Source: JAEXOD01 sp963663265 | Lineage (GTDB): Bacteria; Bacteroidota; Ignavibacteria; Ignavibacteriales; Melioribacteraceae | Length of the DNA: 64,000 bases | Assembly: GCA_963663265.2 (NCBI GenBank) | Contig: CAXXXM010000002.1 | Location: 124,001 to 188,000, forward strand | Direction of reading: 5' to 3' | Translations under genes and position numbers: made by a program | The notes under the pieces: model-generated | Database searches by the model: none | What the model was told of the DNA's origin: nothing | The model's input: only the letters and a program-made list of their open reading frames with translations | Part shown: positions 16,879-26,437 of the stretch, in pieces | Position numbering within the stretch: position 1 is the stretch's first letter | How the letters are laid out: the number at the start of each line of letters is the position of its first letter

Positions 16879-18150
16879 TTATGCAAGTAAAGGATTTATT
16901 TTTGATTTGTGAATTACAAAAAAGAAAAGAACAATTGTTAATATATAAAAATTAGCATTTTGTCCAAACTCCGGAAGCAAAACAGTACCGGTTAAAAATC
17001 CATATAGTAAAAATAGTAATAAACTCAAAAGGAAGAAATAAAGTTTAGCAATTAAAAGTTGCTTAAACATATAAATCACGGCAATAACAAAAAATAATAC
17101 ACCTAAGTATCCATAATTATATAATATAGATAAACCCAAAGAATGGGGGCTCGAAACGCGCCCATCATAAAGACCGGCAATAAAAATATTATTCTTAAAA
17201 GTACAATAACCAGCTCCTGTAATTTGATTCCACCAGCTTAAATTCGAAAAAAAGGAGATAGTATTATCCCAAATTCTATACCTAGCCAAAGCAGTATCCT
17301 GATTTTGAAATGTACTAATAGCATCTGCACCCTTACTTAAATCAAGTCTTGAAAGGATAAGAGAATCAGCAAAAAGTAAAACAATTATAACGAAAATACT
17401 GATATATAAAATTTTCACAGTAGATTTCCCTTTTAATAATAGGATGCTCAACAATACACCAGCCACTCCCAAAAGAATACCGCTCCTTGACATAGTAGTC
17501 AGTAAAAAAAAGAATAATACCAGACTTTCCTTGTAGAACTTATTCGCAATATAAAGAGGAATAAGAAAAACAAAAATACTGGCAATAACATTTCCTCCTC
17601 CCAAAGCTTTAAACCCTACACCAGCAGCTCTTAAAGCAGGACTTGTATAAGCTTCAACAATATTATAACCAACTAACATTACTGCAAGTAAAGATAAAAA
17701 ATAACCAACTACAATAGAATAAAAAAAATATTTTAAAATATCTTTAAATAATATTTCAGAGTCAATCAAAAGAGAATATAGCATATACATTAAAACCACA
17801 CCTCTAATAATTCCAACTAAATACATATGATAATTTGTGGTTTTTACAATATTCAACAATAAATAAACTATCAAAATATAGAGAATTCTTTTTTGTGGGT
17901 GAAACTTTGTTCGAGCAATCATATATGCAATGAATAAAACGAAGTCACCAATCGAAAAAAAAATAACTTGGGGAATAGTCCCTTTCCCAAATCCAGAATA
18001 AAAAGCAAACGAAACAGAATTTACCGAAAAGATAGTGAGAAGAATAATTTTTATCACATTTTTTTTTAAAGAAACGTTTAAGAATAATGCGATCAATAAC
18101 ATTACAAATGAATATATAATTAATATGGGAATAGAGCTATTTTCAATCAT
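16879..18150 (-). CDS. wzy: O-antigen/capsule polymerase (Wzy-like)
   Basis: A 423-residue integral membrane protein with about 11-12 hydrophobic segments and one large extracytoplasmic loop (about 265-345) holding a GAGYCTFKNN and SSPHSLGLSILYNYGYLGVL segment, the pattern of the O-antigen ligase/polymerase family (H-N/S-x-x-L followed by G-x-x-G). Wzy joins lipid-linked repeat units in the periplasm. It is the only such gene in the locus, 42 bases after a flippase gene. Confidence 0.82.
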   Translation of the reverse strand: MIENSSIPILIIYSFVMLLIALFLNVSLKKNVIKIILLTIFSVNSVSFAFYSGFGKGTIPQVIFFSIGDFVLFIAYMIARTKFHPQKRILYILIVYLLLNIVKTTNYHMYLVGIIRGVVLMYMLYSLLIDSEILFKDILKYFFYSIVVGYFLSLLAVMLVGYNIVEAYTSPALRAAGVGFKALGGGNVIASIFVFLIPLYIANKFYKESLVLFFFLLTTMSRSGILLGVAGVLLSILLLKGKSTVKILYISIFVIIVLLFADSLILSRLDLSKGADAISTFQNQDTALARYRIWDNTISFFSNLSWWNQITGAGYCTFKNNIFIAGLYDGRVSSPHSLGLSILYNYGYLGVLFFVIAVIYMFKQLLIAKLYFFLLSLLLFLLYGFLTGTVLLPEFGQNANFYILTIVLFFFVIHKSKINPLLA

Positions 18151-18192
18151 TTATTGACAACTTAATAAAATATTTAAGCAAGAATGAATTTA

Positions 18193-19512
18193 TTAAAGAA
18201 ATTTGTTGAAAAGAATTTGAAAAATAAATGTAATAGAGATTATCAACATATATAATTTAGAAAAATACCTATTAGACGAGTATTTATATGATAGTAATAA
18301 AATAAACAAGTTAAAAATCACAATTGACAATCCACTACCAACAAAACCCATATATTTTATCAAAGGGAAACTAATAATAGCTAATAAAATTAGACTTAAA
18401 CTACTAATGATTCCAATAATTTTTTCTTTTTTTTCTGTTAAAAGTCCTTGGTTAAGGTATGAACCAATTGATGATAAGGAATAACTTAAAGCAATAAAAG
18501 GTATTATTTCAATAACCGCTTCACTAACTACTGATCCCTTTATTTTAATATGTTTAATCAAGCCAAATGCAATAACAACAAATGTAGAATACATTGTTGA
18601 GACAAGTATATTAGCATCAGTAATTCTTTTTAAATAATGAAAAGAGATAGTTTTATTCTCTTTCATATTTTCGAAAAATATTGGGATAAAGGCAAGATTT
18701 ATCCCACGGGCAATAAATGGGATAATTTGTAATAAAGTAAATCCAAGTAAGAAATGACCAACAAAACTAAGCCCTAATTCATGCTCAATAAAATATCTTA
18801 TTATGTAGAAACTACCAAAGCTACTAATTGTCAAAGCCGAAAGGAAAAAACCAAGAATTGAATTTTGTTTAAAGGATTGGATCTTTATAGGAAAAAACTG
18901 AGCCCAATTGGATTCAAATATTCTAATTAATTCAACAAATACAAGGAGACTTAAAACTACTAAACTTATTATATATGAAGAAATAACATCTGATAAGATA
19001 AAATAAATAGTTATAAATATTACAATTCTACCTATTTCAAAAAAAAGATTATAATATATATAATTTTTTTTCTCTTTCACTAGTCTGTAATAATTAAAAA
19101 CCATTATTCTAATTGGCAAAAATAGAATAGTTGAAACTAATAAATAATCATAAAGTATATATTTAACACTAATGATTCTAAAATTAAAAAAGGAAATTAA
19201 TATTATAAAAACTATTACAAGGAAAATATTATAAAATCCAGTTATAAAAACTGAATCAAAAAAATATTTTTTCTTTTCAAATTCAGTTTTATATTCATAA
19301 AAGTATCTTTGTTGAACTATATTTTGCCCATATGTAAACAATACAGGGAAAAAATCCTCATAAATTTTAATTATTCCAATAACACCAAATAGAGTAGGCG
19401 AAAGTATCCAAGAAAGGAATAAAGTAAAAAACCATTTAACTAACTTAATAGCTGCTTCAAGAGAAACATATATTTTCGAATCACGGACAATTTCACTTCT
19501 AATGTCATTCAC
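18193..19512 (-). CDS. wzx: Polysaccharide flippase (Wzx-like)
   Basis: A roughly 440-residue membrane protein with about 12-14 helices of the MOP/PST exporter type; the N-terminal helix pair (EAAIKLVKWFFTLFLSWILS, then PTLFGVIGIIKIYEDFF) is the usual Wzx opening. It translocates undecaprenyl-linked repeat units across the inner membrane. I prefer the GTG at 19512, which has AGGTGA five bases upstream, over the GTG three codons earlier at 19521. It is the first of two flippase genes in the locus (see 29658-30947) and goes with the Wzy next door. Confidence 0.83.
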   Translation of the reverse strand: MNDIRSEIVRDSKIYVSLEAAIKLVKWFFTLFLSWILSPTLFGVIGIIKIYEDFFPVLFTYGQNIVQQRYFYEYKTEFEKKKYFFDSVFITGFYNIFLVIVFIILISFFNFRIISVKYILYDYLLVSTILFLPIRIMVFNYYRLVKEKKNYIYYNLFFEIGRIVIFITIYFILSDVISSYIISLVVLSLLVFVELIRIFESNWAQFFPIKIQSFKQNSILGFFLSALTISSFGSFYIIRYFIEHELGLSFVGHFLLGFTLLQIIPFIARGINLAFIPIFFENMKENKTISFHYLKRITDANILVSTMYSTFVVIAFGLIKHIKIKGSVVSEAVIEIIPFIALSYSLSSIGSYLNQGLLTEKKEKIIGIISSLSLILLAIISFPLIKYMGFVGSGLSIVIFNLFILLLSYKYSSNRYFSKLYMLIISITFIFQILFNKFL

Positions 19513-19540
19513 AAAAATCACCTATAATACTGAATTAACT

Positions 19541-20380
19541 CTAAACGTTGAATTCTAAATTTAGAATTTCTTTTCCCGGATTCATTTTAAAGTTAATATC
19601 TTCAGCAATTTTCAATATTTGTGCTTTATTTTGTAATAGGTTATTTGTAATTTCATCAATAGTTTCTTTTGAAAGAGATAGTTGTTTATATTTTTTATTA
19701 ATATCTGTTTGCAAATTTTGGAATTTATAAAAATGCATTATTTCTACTAAATCCACAAAATCATTTTTGAAATATCTATATATTGACGATATCAAAGAAT
19801 AATCTTCAAAATAGTCAACTGTTAAACGCTCACCATCTTTGAAAACATTGTTGGAAATTGCAATCTCCAAAACTCTAAAAATATCAGTTTGATTAACAAA
19901 AGGTCCCCATATTTCAGTATCTTCTTTAACATTAATCTGATTAATAATGCTCACAACATCAGTTTTTAATAAATACGGAGACAATCCAATTGGGAGTCCT
20001 TTTGTAAATATATAATCATATTTCTTAGTTCTAAAAGCATCTAAAATCACTTCGGAAATCTGTACTGAAAACAAGGGATTATCAGCAGTAATACTTAAAA
20101 ATGCATCATACCCAAAATATTTGGCTGCATCCTCTAAACGCTTAAGAACATTGTTTTCAGAACCGGCAAAAAACTCAATATTATTTTGAACAGCAAATTT
20201 ATATAAAGGAGCATCTTGAGGATTTGTCGACGTACATAGAACAACGCCATCAATTCCTGAGATTTTTTTTGTTCTTTCGATTACTCTTTGGATAATTTGC
20301 TTCCCGTCCAAATCGAGTAATATTTTATTTTTTAATCTGGTACTTTTTAATCTTGCTGTAATAAAAAATCCGAGTTTCAT
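19541..20380 (-). CDS. SpsF-like cytidylyltransferase
   Basis: A 279-residue nucleotidyltransferase with the N-terminal signature ITARLKSTRLKNKILLDLDG and downstream ITADNPLF and AAKYFGYDAF, as in SpsF and KdsB relatives that make CMP-activated acidic sugars. It lacks the GGSKGIP-type motif of canonical NeuA/LegF. Its start overlaps the stop of the upstream NeuB-like gene by ATGA, so the two are translationally coupled and probably act in sequence. It may serve as the CMP-nonulosonate synthetase of this locus, since no standard LegF is present. Confidence 0.8.
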   Translation of the reverse strand: MKLGFFITARLKSTRLKNKILLDLDGKQIIQRVIERTKKISGIDGVVLCTSTNPQDAPLYKFAVQNNIEFFAGSENNVLKRLEDAAKYFGYDAFLSITADNPLFSVQISEVILDAFRTKKYDYIFTKGLPIGLSPYLLKTDVVSIINQINVKEDTEIWGPFVNQTDIFRVLEIAISNNVFKDGERLTVDYFEDYSLISSIYRYFKNDFVDLVEIMHFYKFQNLQTDINKKYKQLSLSKETIDEITNNLLQNKAQILKIAEDINFKMNPGKEILNLEFNV

Positions 20381-21384
20381 TTCTGTCCATTCTCCATAAA
20401 ATCATTTGAATTTAAAATCGAATTTCTGGGTATATCTCTACTAAATCGCATCCCAATTTTTTCAATAACGTCTAACTGAGATAAGTCTGAAATTTCGCCG
20501 GTTCTAACAAACCTAAACGAATTATTAAAACACTCTTCGCCCTTAACAACATCTTTGTTTAAAACTGCAGCCTTTTTCATTTGACCAAACTTCGAGTATT
20601 TTTTTTCACCCTCATTTAACTCAAGGAATCCACTACCATTACATTGAGAAAGCAATACGATTTTTTCTTTAAGCTCATTAAACATATCAATACTGATAGC
20701 AGCCGAATAATCGACCCTTTCCTGCCCATAAAGAGTTGTTACGTGTTTTTCAACAAAATCCATCCCAACAGAAGCACCCATTAATGTTATTAATAAATTA
20801 TCTTGATGATTCCAACTTGTATGATCTGCATATCCATGCTTAAAGTTTGGATAAAGGTTAACAATTTTTCTTATTTTATTCAGATTAATATCTTCATATT
20901 TTGTGGGATAATTTTGGAAACCATGCATAAGAATTATATTCTGAGTTTTTAACCTTTCAATTGCTTTTTCAATTTCATATAAATTAGAACCTCCTACTCC
21001 TAACATTAAAGTTGTATTAGAGTTTATGTTGCTTCGTAAAGAATCCAATAAATTTATATCATTCAAACAAACAGAGTGTATTTCAACTACTTCTGGTTCA
21101 AACTTCATTCCAAAATCAACTGCTTTTATATCATTAAATAAAAGTAATGGTTTCGAATTATTTAGGACCTGTAATATTACTTCTTTCCATTGCTCACTAG
21201 TCAATAGCATATTCTTTAGCAGAGAATATCCGGGATGACTTTTATCCATGTATTCATCAAAATCAAGAGTAATATGTAGTTTTATATAATCAGGAGAGCA
21301 TTTACTATTTAATTCATTAATAAGATTAATTAAAAAATCAAAATTCCCTTCATGATGCCAAGCTGTTTCTGCAATAAGTTTCAT
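20377..21384 (-). CDS. Divergent NeuB-family sugar acid synthase with SAF domain
   Basis: A 335-residue TIM-barrel synthase of the NeuB type followed by a C-terminal antifreeze-like SAF domain (about 275-330, FSRDIPRNSILNSND). The family landmarks are changed: the N-terminal AExGxNHNG reads AETAWHHEG; the CTTEYP motif reads GFQNYP; GYSDHT reads GYADHT; EKHFT is kept as EKHVT. NeuB enzymes condense phosphoenolpyruvate with a 6-carbon amino sugar to make a 9-carbon acid. Substitution of the acidic residue before Tyr-Pro suggests another substrate or altered chemistry. It is coupled to the SpsF-like gene and is clearly distinct from LegI at 23666. Confidence 0.78.
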   Translation of the reverse strand: MKLIAETAWHHEGNFDFLINLINELNSKCSPDYIKLHITLDFDEYMDKSHPGYSLLKNMLLTSEQWKEVILQVLNNSKPLLLFNDIKAVDFGMKFEPEVVEIHSVCLNDINLLDSLRSNINSNTTLMLGVGGSNLYEIEKAIERLKTQNIILMHGFQNYPTKYEDINLNKIRKIVNLYPNFKHGYADHTSWNHQDNLLITLMGASVGMDFVEKHVTTLYGQERVDYSAAISIDMFNELKEKIVLLSQCNGSGFLELNEGEKKYSKFGQMKKAAVLNKDVVKGEECFNNSFRFVRTGEISDLSQLDVIEKIGMRFSRDIPRNSILNSNDFMENGQK

Positions 21385-21442
21385 TAAACTTCGGTTCCCT
21401 TAATAAATTCCCATTAATAATGTTTCTATCAATTTTAGCACT

Positions 21443-22519
21443 TTAGAGTTTGAGTTTATCAATGGCTTTTTTATATTCAATCCATTCACCAACATCAATC
21501 CAAGAGTTTTCACTTATTGGATAGATTTTAATTTTGCAATTTAGTTTGTTTGCTTTTTCTATAAGATGTGTAATATGAAAGAACTCGTCTGAAGGAATTA
21601 AATTCAATAACCGAGGATTAATTATATACATCCCAGTATTGACTAGGAAATCATATTCTGGTTTTTCCTTAATAACAGATAAGGTACCACCATTTTCAAT
21701 TTCACAAACACCATATGGAATGCTATAATGCTTTAAAGATGCAACAATTGTAATGTCATTGTTTTGTTCTGTATGATAATCACAAATCTCTTTATAATTT
21801 GCGTCAATAATAATATCACAATTAGTCAAAATAAAATCTTTCTCTAATACATTTTCAAGCTGCTTAACAGATCCTACGGTACCAAGTGGTTTATTTTCAA
21901 ATATGTAATTTATTTTAATATTTTTATAATCAACTTCGTCGAAATATGATTTGATAATCTTCGCTTTATGATTCACAGATAAATAGAACTCTTGGACACC
22001 ATACTCCATAAATTTTTCAATAATAATTTCAAGAATCGTTTTTTCTCCAATTGGAATCAATGGCTTTGGAAGAACTTTAGTGAAAGGATCCAATCTAGTA
22101 CCCTTACCTCCAGCCATAATTACAACAGGAATTGAGAAACCTAATGAATTATTCTTTGAAACACTATCATGAATCGAGTCATCAAAAGAAAGAACTTCTA
22201 CAATATTAGAATTTTTATCTAAAACTGGGACATAATTAATTTTCTTTTTCATAACTTCATTTTTAAGGTTGCTAATATCATAGTTTTGTTCTACTTTAAA
22301 AGTACCTTTAAAAGCTACTTGTTCAATGTTAGCACTTAAATCCCCATCTGATAAAATCCACCTTCGAATATCTCCATCAGTAATAGACCCTAATAGCTCT
22401 TTCTGTTCATTCACAACAAATAAAATTTTTTCTCGATTTGAATCTAAAATTTTCAGAGCTTCTTTAATCTTAGCATTCCGATTAACAAGAAGTTGATCAA
22501 ACGCGTATAATTTATTCAT
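21443..22519 (-). CDS. ptmE: CBS-domain sugar nucleotidyltransferase (PtmE-like)
   Basis: Two-part protein: a pair of CBS domains (about 1-115, with FVVNEQKELLGSITDGDIRR) followed by a nucleotidyltransferase domain opening with IPVVIMAGGKGTRLDPFTKV, then LPKPLIPIGEKTILE. This is the layout of PtmE, the glucosamine-1-phosphate guanylyltransferase that feeds GDP-sugar into legionaminic acid synthesis in Campylobacter. The ATG at 22519 overlaps the legG stop by 8 bases and gives 358 residues; a TTG at 22531 is possible but less likely. The specific activity is inferred from domain order and the leg genes beside it. Confidence 0.82.
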   Translation of the reverse strand: MNKLYAFDQLLVNRNAKIKEALKILDSNREKILFVVNEQKELLGSITDGDIRRWILSDGDLSANIEQVAFKGTFKVEQNYDISNLKNEVMKKKINYVPVLDKNSNIVEVLSFDDSIHDSVSKNNSLGFSIPVVIMAGGKGTRLDPFTKVLPKPLIPIGEKTILEIIIEKFMEYGVQEFYLSVNHKAKIIKSYFDEVDYKNIKINYIFENKPLGTVGSVKQLENVLEKDFILTNCDIIIDANYKEICDYHTEQNNDITIVASLKHYSIPYGVCEIENGGTLSVIKEKPEYDFLVNTGMYIINPRLLNLIPSDEFFHITHLIEKANKLNCKIKIYPISENSWIDVGEWIEYKKAIDKLKL

Positions 22520-23669
22520 AAGTAATATCAAAAAAAGTTTTGTTTTTAATACTTTCCAGTTTAGTCGCTGATAATATTTTCATTATTTTATTTGAAGTAG
22601 AGCCATCACCGTAAAAATGGAAATTACCAATTTTCGATCTATCAAAGGATAAACCATTGGCAATTGCCACTTTAATTGAATCAAAATTAGGATCACATTG
22701 GATAATTGTTTTAGGGAAATATCTTCCAATTTGCCTTGACCCTATATTAACTGTAGGGACTTTATAAAAAGGGGCTTCAATTATTCCGCTTGAAGAATTC
22801 CCGACAACAAGAGTAGCATACTTCATTGCAGAAAGATATTTGAGCTGGCCTAAAGAATCTATAAGTATTGCTCTATCTGGGTTAATTTTGACATAATTTT
22901 CTAAAAGATTAATTATTTTTCTCCCTTCATTATCAGCATTAGGCTTTGTAATTAACAATTTATACTCAGCGAAAAAGTCAAATGCTTTCAAAAGATTATT
23001 TGTTAAATACTCTGAAGACAAACCCGTTCTTGTTTCAGGATGTATAGTTACTAAAAAGAATTTGGTTGATAATTGAAAGTTGATCTCTGAACCGAGTTCT
23101 TCTAAAGAAAGATGTTTAACATTCTTAATATTATCCAATCCAAGAGCACCTACATTGAATACATTTTCCGGATTCTCTCCTAATTGAATAATTCTTTTTC
23201 TATAAATCTCACTTGAAGCAAAATGAAGATTAGACATTTTTGTAATTGAATGTCTAAATGCATCATCATATGCACCAAATGTAAGTTCACCACCATGAAT
23301 GTGAGCAACTGGAATTTTTAGTAAATTAGCAGCTATAACAACAGATAGCAGTTCAAAACGATCTCCAAGCCCAATTACAAGATCAGGCTTCAATTTATTT
23401 AAAGCTTCACTATATGATATTAATCCAAGTCCAACACTTTTTGCTATTCCAATTGCTGAATCAGAAGATAGAATCACTTCTATTTCACAAACTTCATCAA
23501 AAGGCGACATGTCAATTTCTTTTGCAGTACATCCAAATTCTGGAGATAAATGCATCCCACTTACAATTGCTTGTAAAGAGAAGTTTTTTGAGTTTTTATT
23601 TAGAACCTCAATCAGTGGTTTTAACAAACCATATTCAGCACGAGAACCAGTAAATATACATACTTTCAT
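22512..23669 (-). CDS. legG: Hydrolysing NDP-sugar 2-epimerase (LegG/NeuC-like)
   Basis: A 385-residue GT-B-fold epimerase with the NeuC/LegG signature: CIFTGSRAEYGLLKPLIEVL at the start, LVIGLGDRFELLSVVIAA (about 95), HIHGGELTFGAYDDAFRHSI (about 125) and VGNSSSGIIEAP (about 290). It hydrolyses the nucleotide and epimerises C2, giving the free 2,4-diacetamido-trideoxymannose for the synthase. It overlaps legI upstream by 4 bases and ptmE downstream by 8, so the whole leg block is one operon. Confidence 0.88.
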   Translation of the reverse strand: MKVCIFTGSRAEYGLLKPLIEVLNKNSKNFSLQAIVSGMHLSPEFGCTAKEIDMSPFDEVCEIEVILSSDSAIGIAKSVGLGLISYSEALNKLKPDLVIGLGDRFELLSVVIAANLLKIPVAHIHGGELTFGAYDDAFRHSITKMSNLHFASSEIYRKRIIQLGENPENVFNVGALGLDNIKNVKHLSLEELGSEINFQLSTKFFLVTIHPETRTGLSSEYLTNNLLKAFDFFAEYKLLITKPNADNEGRKIINLLENYVKINPDRAILIDSLGQLKYLSAMKYATLVVGNSSSGIIEAPFYKVPTVNIGSRQIGRYFPKTIIQCDPNFDSIKVAIANGLSFDRSKIGNFHFYGDGSTSNKIMKILSATKLESIKNKTFFDITYE

Positions 23670-24670
23670 AAAGATATTACTTCACCTTCATCATAATTTC
23701 GATTAGCATTTTTCCCGATTAATTCATCCCATTTCATTGGAGAAAGCCCTGTGCCAGGCCTTTTTATTCCGATGTTCTTTTCGGTAAAAGCTTCTCCTTT
23801 AATGATTTTATTTATTGATATTATACTTTTTCTTGCAATTTCTATATTTTTAATTTCCGATGGTGAAGGTTTTTTGATTCCACTTCCTAAAGCTATTTCG
23901 ACATTTCTGATAGCACTTATCATTTTCTTTAATTCATCAGGTTCCAATGATGCCTTATGATCAGGTCCTTCCATATTTCTGTCTAATGTAAAATGTTTTT
24001 CTATAATTTTAGCACCAAGTGCAACAGCAGCAATCGGAATTTCAAAACCTTTTGTATGATCTGAATAACCAATATTTACTTTAAAAGCTTTTTTTATTGT
24101 TTTAATTGCATTTAAATTCACTTCTGAAAAAGGGGCAGGATATTCAGTAGTGCAATGTAAAACTGTAATATTTTCAACATGTGTACCATATTTAACAAGT
24201 ATATCCAGTGCATCTTCAATTTCACCTAAATCAGCCATCCCTGTTGATAAAATAATTTGCTTGTTAAGTTTAGCAATCTCTCTTAAATAAGGCAAATTTG
24301 TAATCTCACCAGAAGGTATCTTAAATATTTCCAAACCAAAACCATTTAACAAATTAATGCTTTCTATATCAAATGGAGACGATAAAAATTTTATACCAGC
24401 TTCATGACAATTTTCTATCAAAAAAAGATGATCCCTAGGTGATAGTTCCAATTTTTTTATCATTTCATATTGTGATTCATCATTCCGAGTATTCAATTTT
24501 TGATACTCAGCTTTTGGTGTATTTTTCGATACAAGCTTATCAACATTAAAAGATTGAAATTTTATTGCATCTGCTCCACAATGAGCAGCAGAATAAATCA
24601 TTTCTTTTGCAAGTTCCAAATTACCATTATGATTAACGCCTGCTTCAGCGATTATAAAAACTTTATTCAT
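23666..24670 (-). CDS. legI: Nonulosonic acid synthase (LegI/NeuB)
   Basis: A 334-residue NeuB-family enzyme with all usual landmarks: FIIAEAGVNHNGNLELAKEM (residues 5-24), DAIKFQSFNVDKLVS, HCTTEYPAPFSEVNLNA (about 165), GYSDHTKGFEIP (about 195), EKHFTLDRNMEGPDHKASLE (about 225) and a C-terminal SAF domain with KRPGTGLSP. It condenses phosphoenolpyruvate with the LegG product to give a legionaminic-type acid. Overlaps on both sides by 4 bases. Confidence 0.92.
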   Translation of the reverse strand: MNKVFIIAEAGVNHNGNLELAKEMIYSAAHCGADAIKFQSFNVDKLVSKNTPKAEYQKLNTRNDESQYEMIKKLELSPRDHLFLIENCHEAGIKFLSSPFDIESINLLNGFGLEIFKIPSGEITNLPYLREIAKLNKQIILSTGMADLGEIEDALDILVKYGTHVENITVLHCTTEYPAPFSEVNLNAIKTIKKAFKVNIGYSDHTKGFEIPIAAVALGAKIIEKHFTLDRNMEGPDHKASLEPDELKKMISAIRNVEIALGSGIKKPSPSEIKNIEIARKSIISINKIIKGEAFTEKNIGIKRPGTGLSPMKWDELIGKNANRNYDEGEVISL

Positions 24671-25296
24671 TTAATTTTTCTTAAAGGGTTTCCAATATAT
24701 GTACCAGGTTCCGTAATGTTTTTAATAATAACTGAACCCGCTCCAATTACAACGTCATTGCATATATTAATATTTTGAATTATTATAGCTCCAGCTCCCA
24801 CCAACACATTAGTCCCAACACTCACTCCTCCACTAATTGTAACACCAGGAGCTATATGTGAATATTTACCTATGATACAATCATGTTCAATTGTTGAATT
24901 AGTATTTATTATACAAAATTCCTGTATTTCCGTACTACAATTTATAATTACACCATCAAAAATCTGGCTACCTTTACCAACGTTGACTTCTTCATTAATA
25001 ATTGCATTTAACGAAATAATAGGTGGCCAATAGAAACATTTTTTTTTTATTTTTTCGATAATTTTACGTCTTCTATCCGAGGAGTCAACCTTTCCAATTC
25101 CAATACAAAGCCCTAAATTTGAATTGGATGAGTCATCAATAAAAACATCATCGTTTCCTATGTAGTCGACACCCAATATTGACCCATTATTTTCAATATC
25201 AACATAACCAAGAATATTAAACTCTCTGTTTTTTTTCAAGATATTAATTATTACCTTAGCGTGACCGCCACCACCCACAATGATAATATCTTTCAC
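24667..25296 (-). CDS. legH: Amino-sugar N-acetyltransferase (LegH/NeuD/PglD-like)
   Basis: A 209-residue two-domain enzyme: an N-terminal Rossmann-like domain (VKDIIIVGGGGHAKVIINIL) and a C-terminal left-handed beta-helix (GKGSQIFDGVIINCST, HDCIIGKYSHIAPGVTISGG, VGAGAIIIQNINI) ending YIGNPLRKI, as in PglD and NeuD. It N-acetylates the 4-amino group produced by LegC. The GTG at 25296, one base after the legC stop, starts exactly at the conserved first strand. An upstream ATG at 25392 would add 32 residues translated from inside legC and is unlikely. Confidence 0.87.
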   Translation of the reverse strand: MKDIIIVGGGGHAKVIINILKKNREFNILGYVDIENNGSILGVDYIGNDDVFIDDSSNSNLGLCIGIGKVDSSDRRRKIIEKIKKKCFYWPPIISLNAIINEEVNVGKGSQIFDGVIINCSTEIQEFCIINTNSTIEHDCIIGKYSHIAPGVTISGGVSVGTNVLVGAGAIIIQNINICNDVVIGAGSVIIKNITEPGTYIGNPLRKIK

Positions 25297-25297
25297 T

Positions 25298-26437
25298 TTA
25301 AACTCGATAACCACTTGGTAAATTAACGATTCTATCTTCAAGATATTCTGAGCTTTCCAAGTTTTCTTTATGACAGTCTTTAAAAGGCTCAAGTTTTGAC
25401 ATTAGCCGCCAAATTGGTCTAGCAATAACTTTGTTATCATTACAAAAATCTAAAAACCTATTTCGTTCGGAACGATTTTCAAGAACAATTGCATTTAGCC
25501 AATAATTGGACTTACAATTGATCGGCTCAGAATAGAATTTAATATTATTTTTTCTACAAAAAGATTCATATAACAATGCTGTTTCTCGTTTATTATCTAG
25601 AATAACATTAAGATATTCCATTTGAGCTACACCTATTGCAGCATTAACATTTGTCATTCTATAATTATAGGCAACAACATCATGCACATATTCATACTTA
25701 TCAACAATTTTGCCAGTTGTTGTAATATGTTTAGCTTTTTTTGCAAGACTTTCGTCATTAGTTATAATCATCCCACCACCACCAGTAGTAATTGTTTTAT
25801 TACCATTATAACTAAGAATTCCGACTATCCCAAATGTTCCCGTATGTCGATCTTTAAAATAGCTTCCTAAAGATTCAGCAGCATCTTCAACAACATGTAA
25901 ATTATACTTGTTTGCAATTGATACAATTTCATCAATTTTGCAAGAATGCCCAAATGTATGCATTGGGATAATTGTTTTTATTTTTTTCCCAGAAATCTTA
26001 TTAATACAATGCGTTCCGTTCCAAAAAGTATTGGCTTCCAAAAAATCAGACAATTTTGAGGGGGATAACCCCATTGTATCTAAATCAACATCAATAAAAA
26101 TAGGTTCAGCACCTACATGCTTAATTGCATTTGCAGTCGCAACAAATGTCAATGGTTGAGTAATCACTTCATCTCCGTTCTCAACTCCAACAATTTGTAA
26201 AGCTATTTGTAAAGCAGCTGTTCCATTAACAACAGCTACTGCATATTTAGCACCAGTAAATTCAGCGGTCATTTCTTCAAATAGATTAACAAATCTACCC
26301 ACATAAGATACATATGTAGAATCAATACATTCATTCAAATATTTTTTTTCATTTCCATGAAAAACCGGAGCATGCAACTGAATTGGGTTTTGATTTGGAT
26401 ATAACTCTCTAATATAATTAATTAATTCATTATACAT
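25298..26437 (-). CDS. legC: LegC-type PLP aminotransferase
   Basis: A 379-residue DegT/DnrJ/EryC1 aminotransferase of the LegC subgroup, recognised by its start (LHAPVFHGNEKKYLNECIDS, then TYVSYVGRFVNLFE). The PLP lysine lies in SYNGNKTITTGGGGM (about 203) and the cofactor Asp in VVEDAAESLGSY (about 180). It converts the 4-keto-6-deoxy sugar nucleotide from LegB to the 4-amino sugar. It overlaps legB upstream by 8 bases. Confidence 0.9.
   Translation of the reverse strand: MYNELINYIRELYPNQNPIQLHAPVFHGNEKKYLNECIDSTYVSYVGRFVNLFEEMTAEFTGAKYAVAVVNGTAALQIALQIVGVENGDEVITQPLTFVATANAIKHVGAEPIFIDVDLDTMGLSPSKLSDFLEANTFWNGTHCINKISGKKIKTIIPMHTFGHSCKIDEIVSIANKYNLHVVEDAAESLGSYFKDRHTGTFGIVGILSYNGNKTITTGGGGMIITNDESLAKKAKHITTTGKIVDKYEYVHDVVAYNYRMTNVNAAIGVAQMEYLNVILDNKRETALLYESFCRKNNIKFYSEPINCKSNYWLNAIVLENRSERNRFLDFCNDNKVIARPIWRLMSKLEPFKDCHKENLESSEYLEDRIVNLPSGYRV

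Noticed and set aside
20377..21384. Second legI as a simple duplicate
   Set aside because: Key motifs differ strongly from LegI at 23666, so it is a separate subgroup and not a recent copy.
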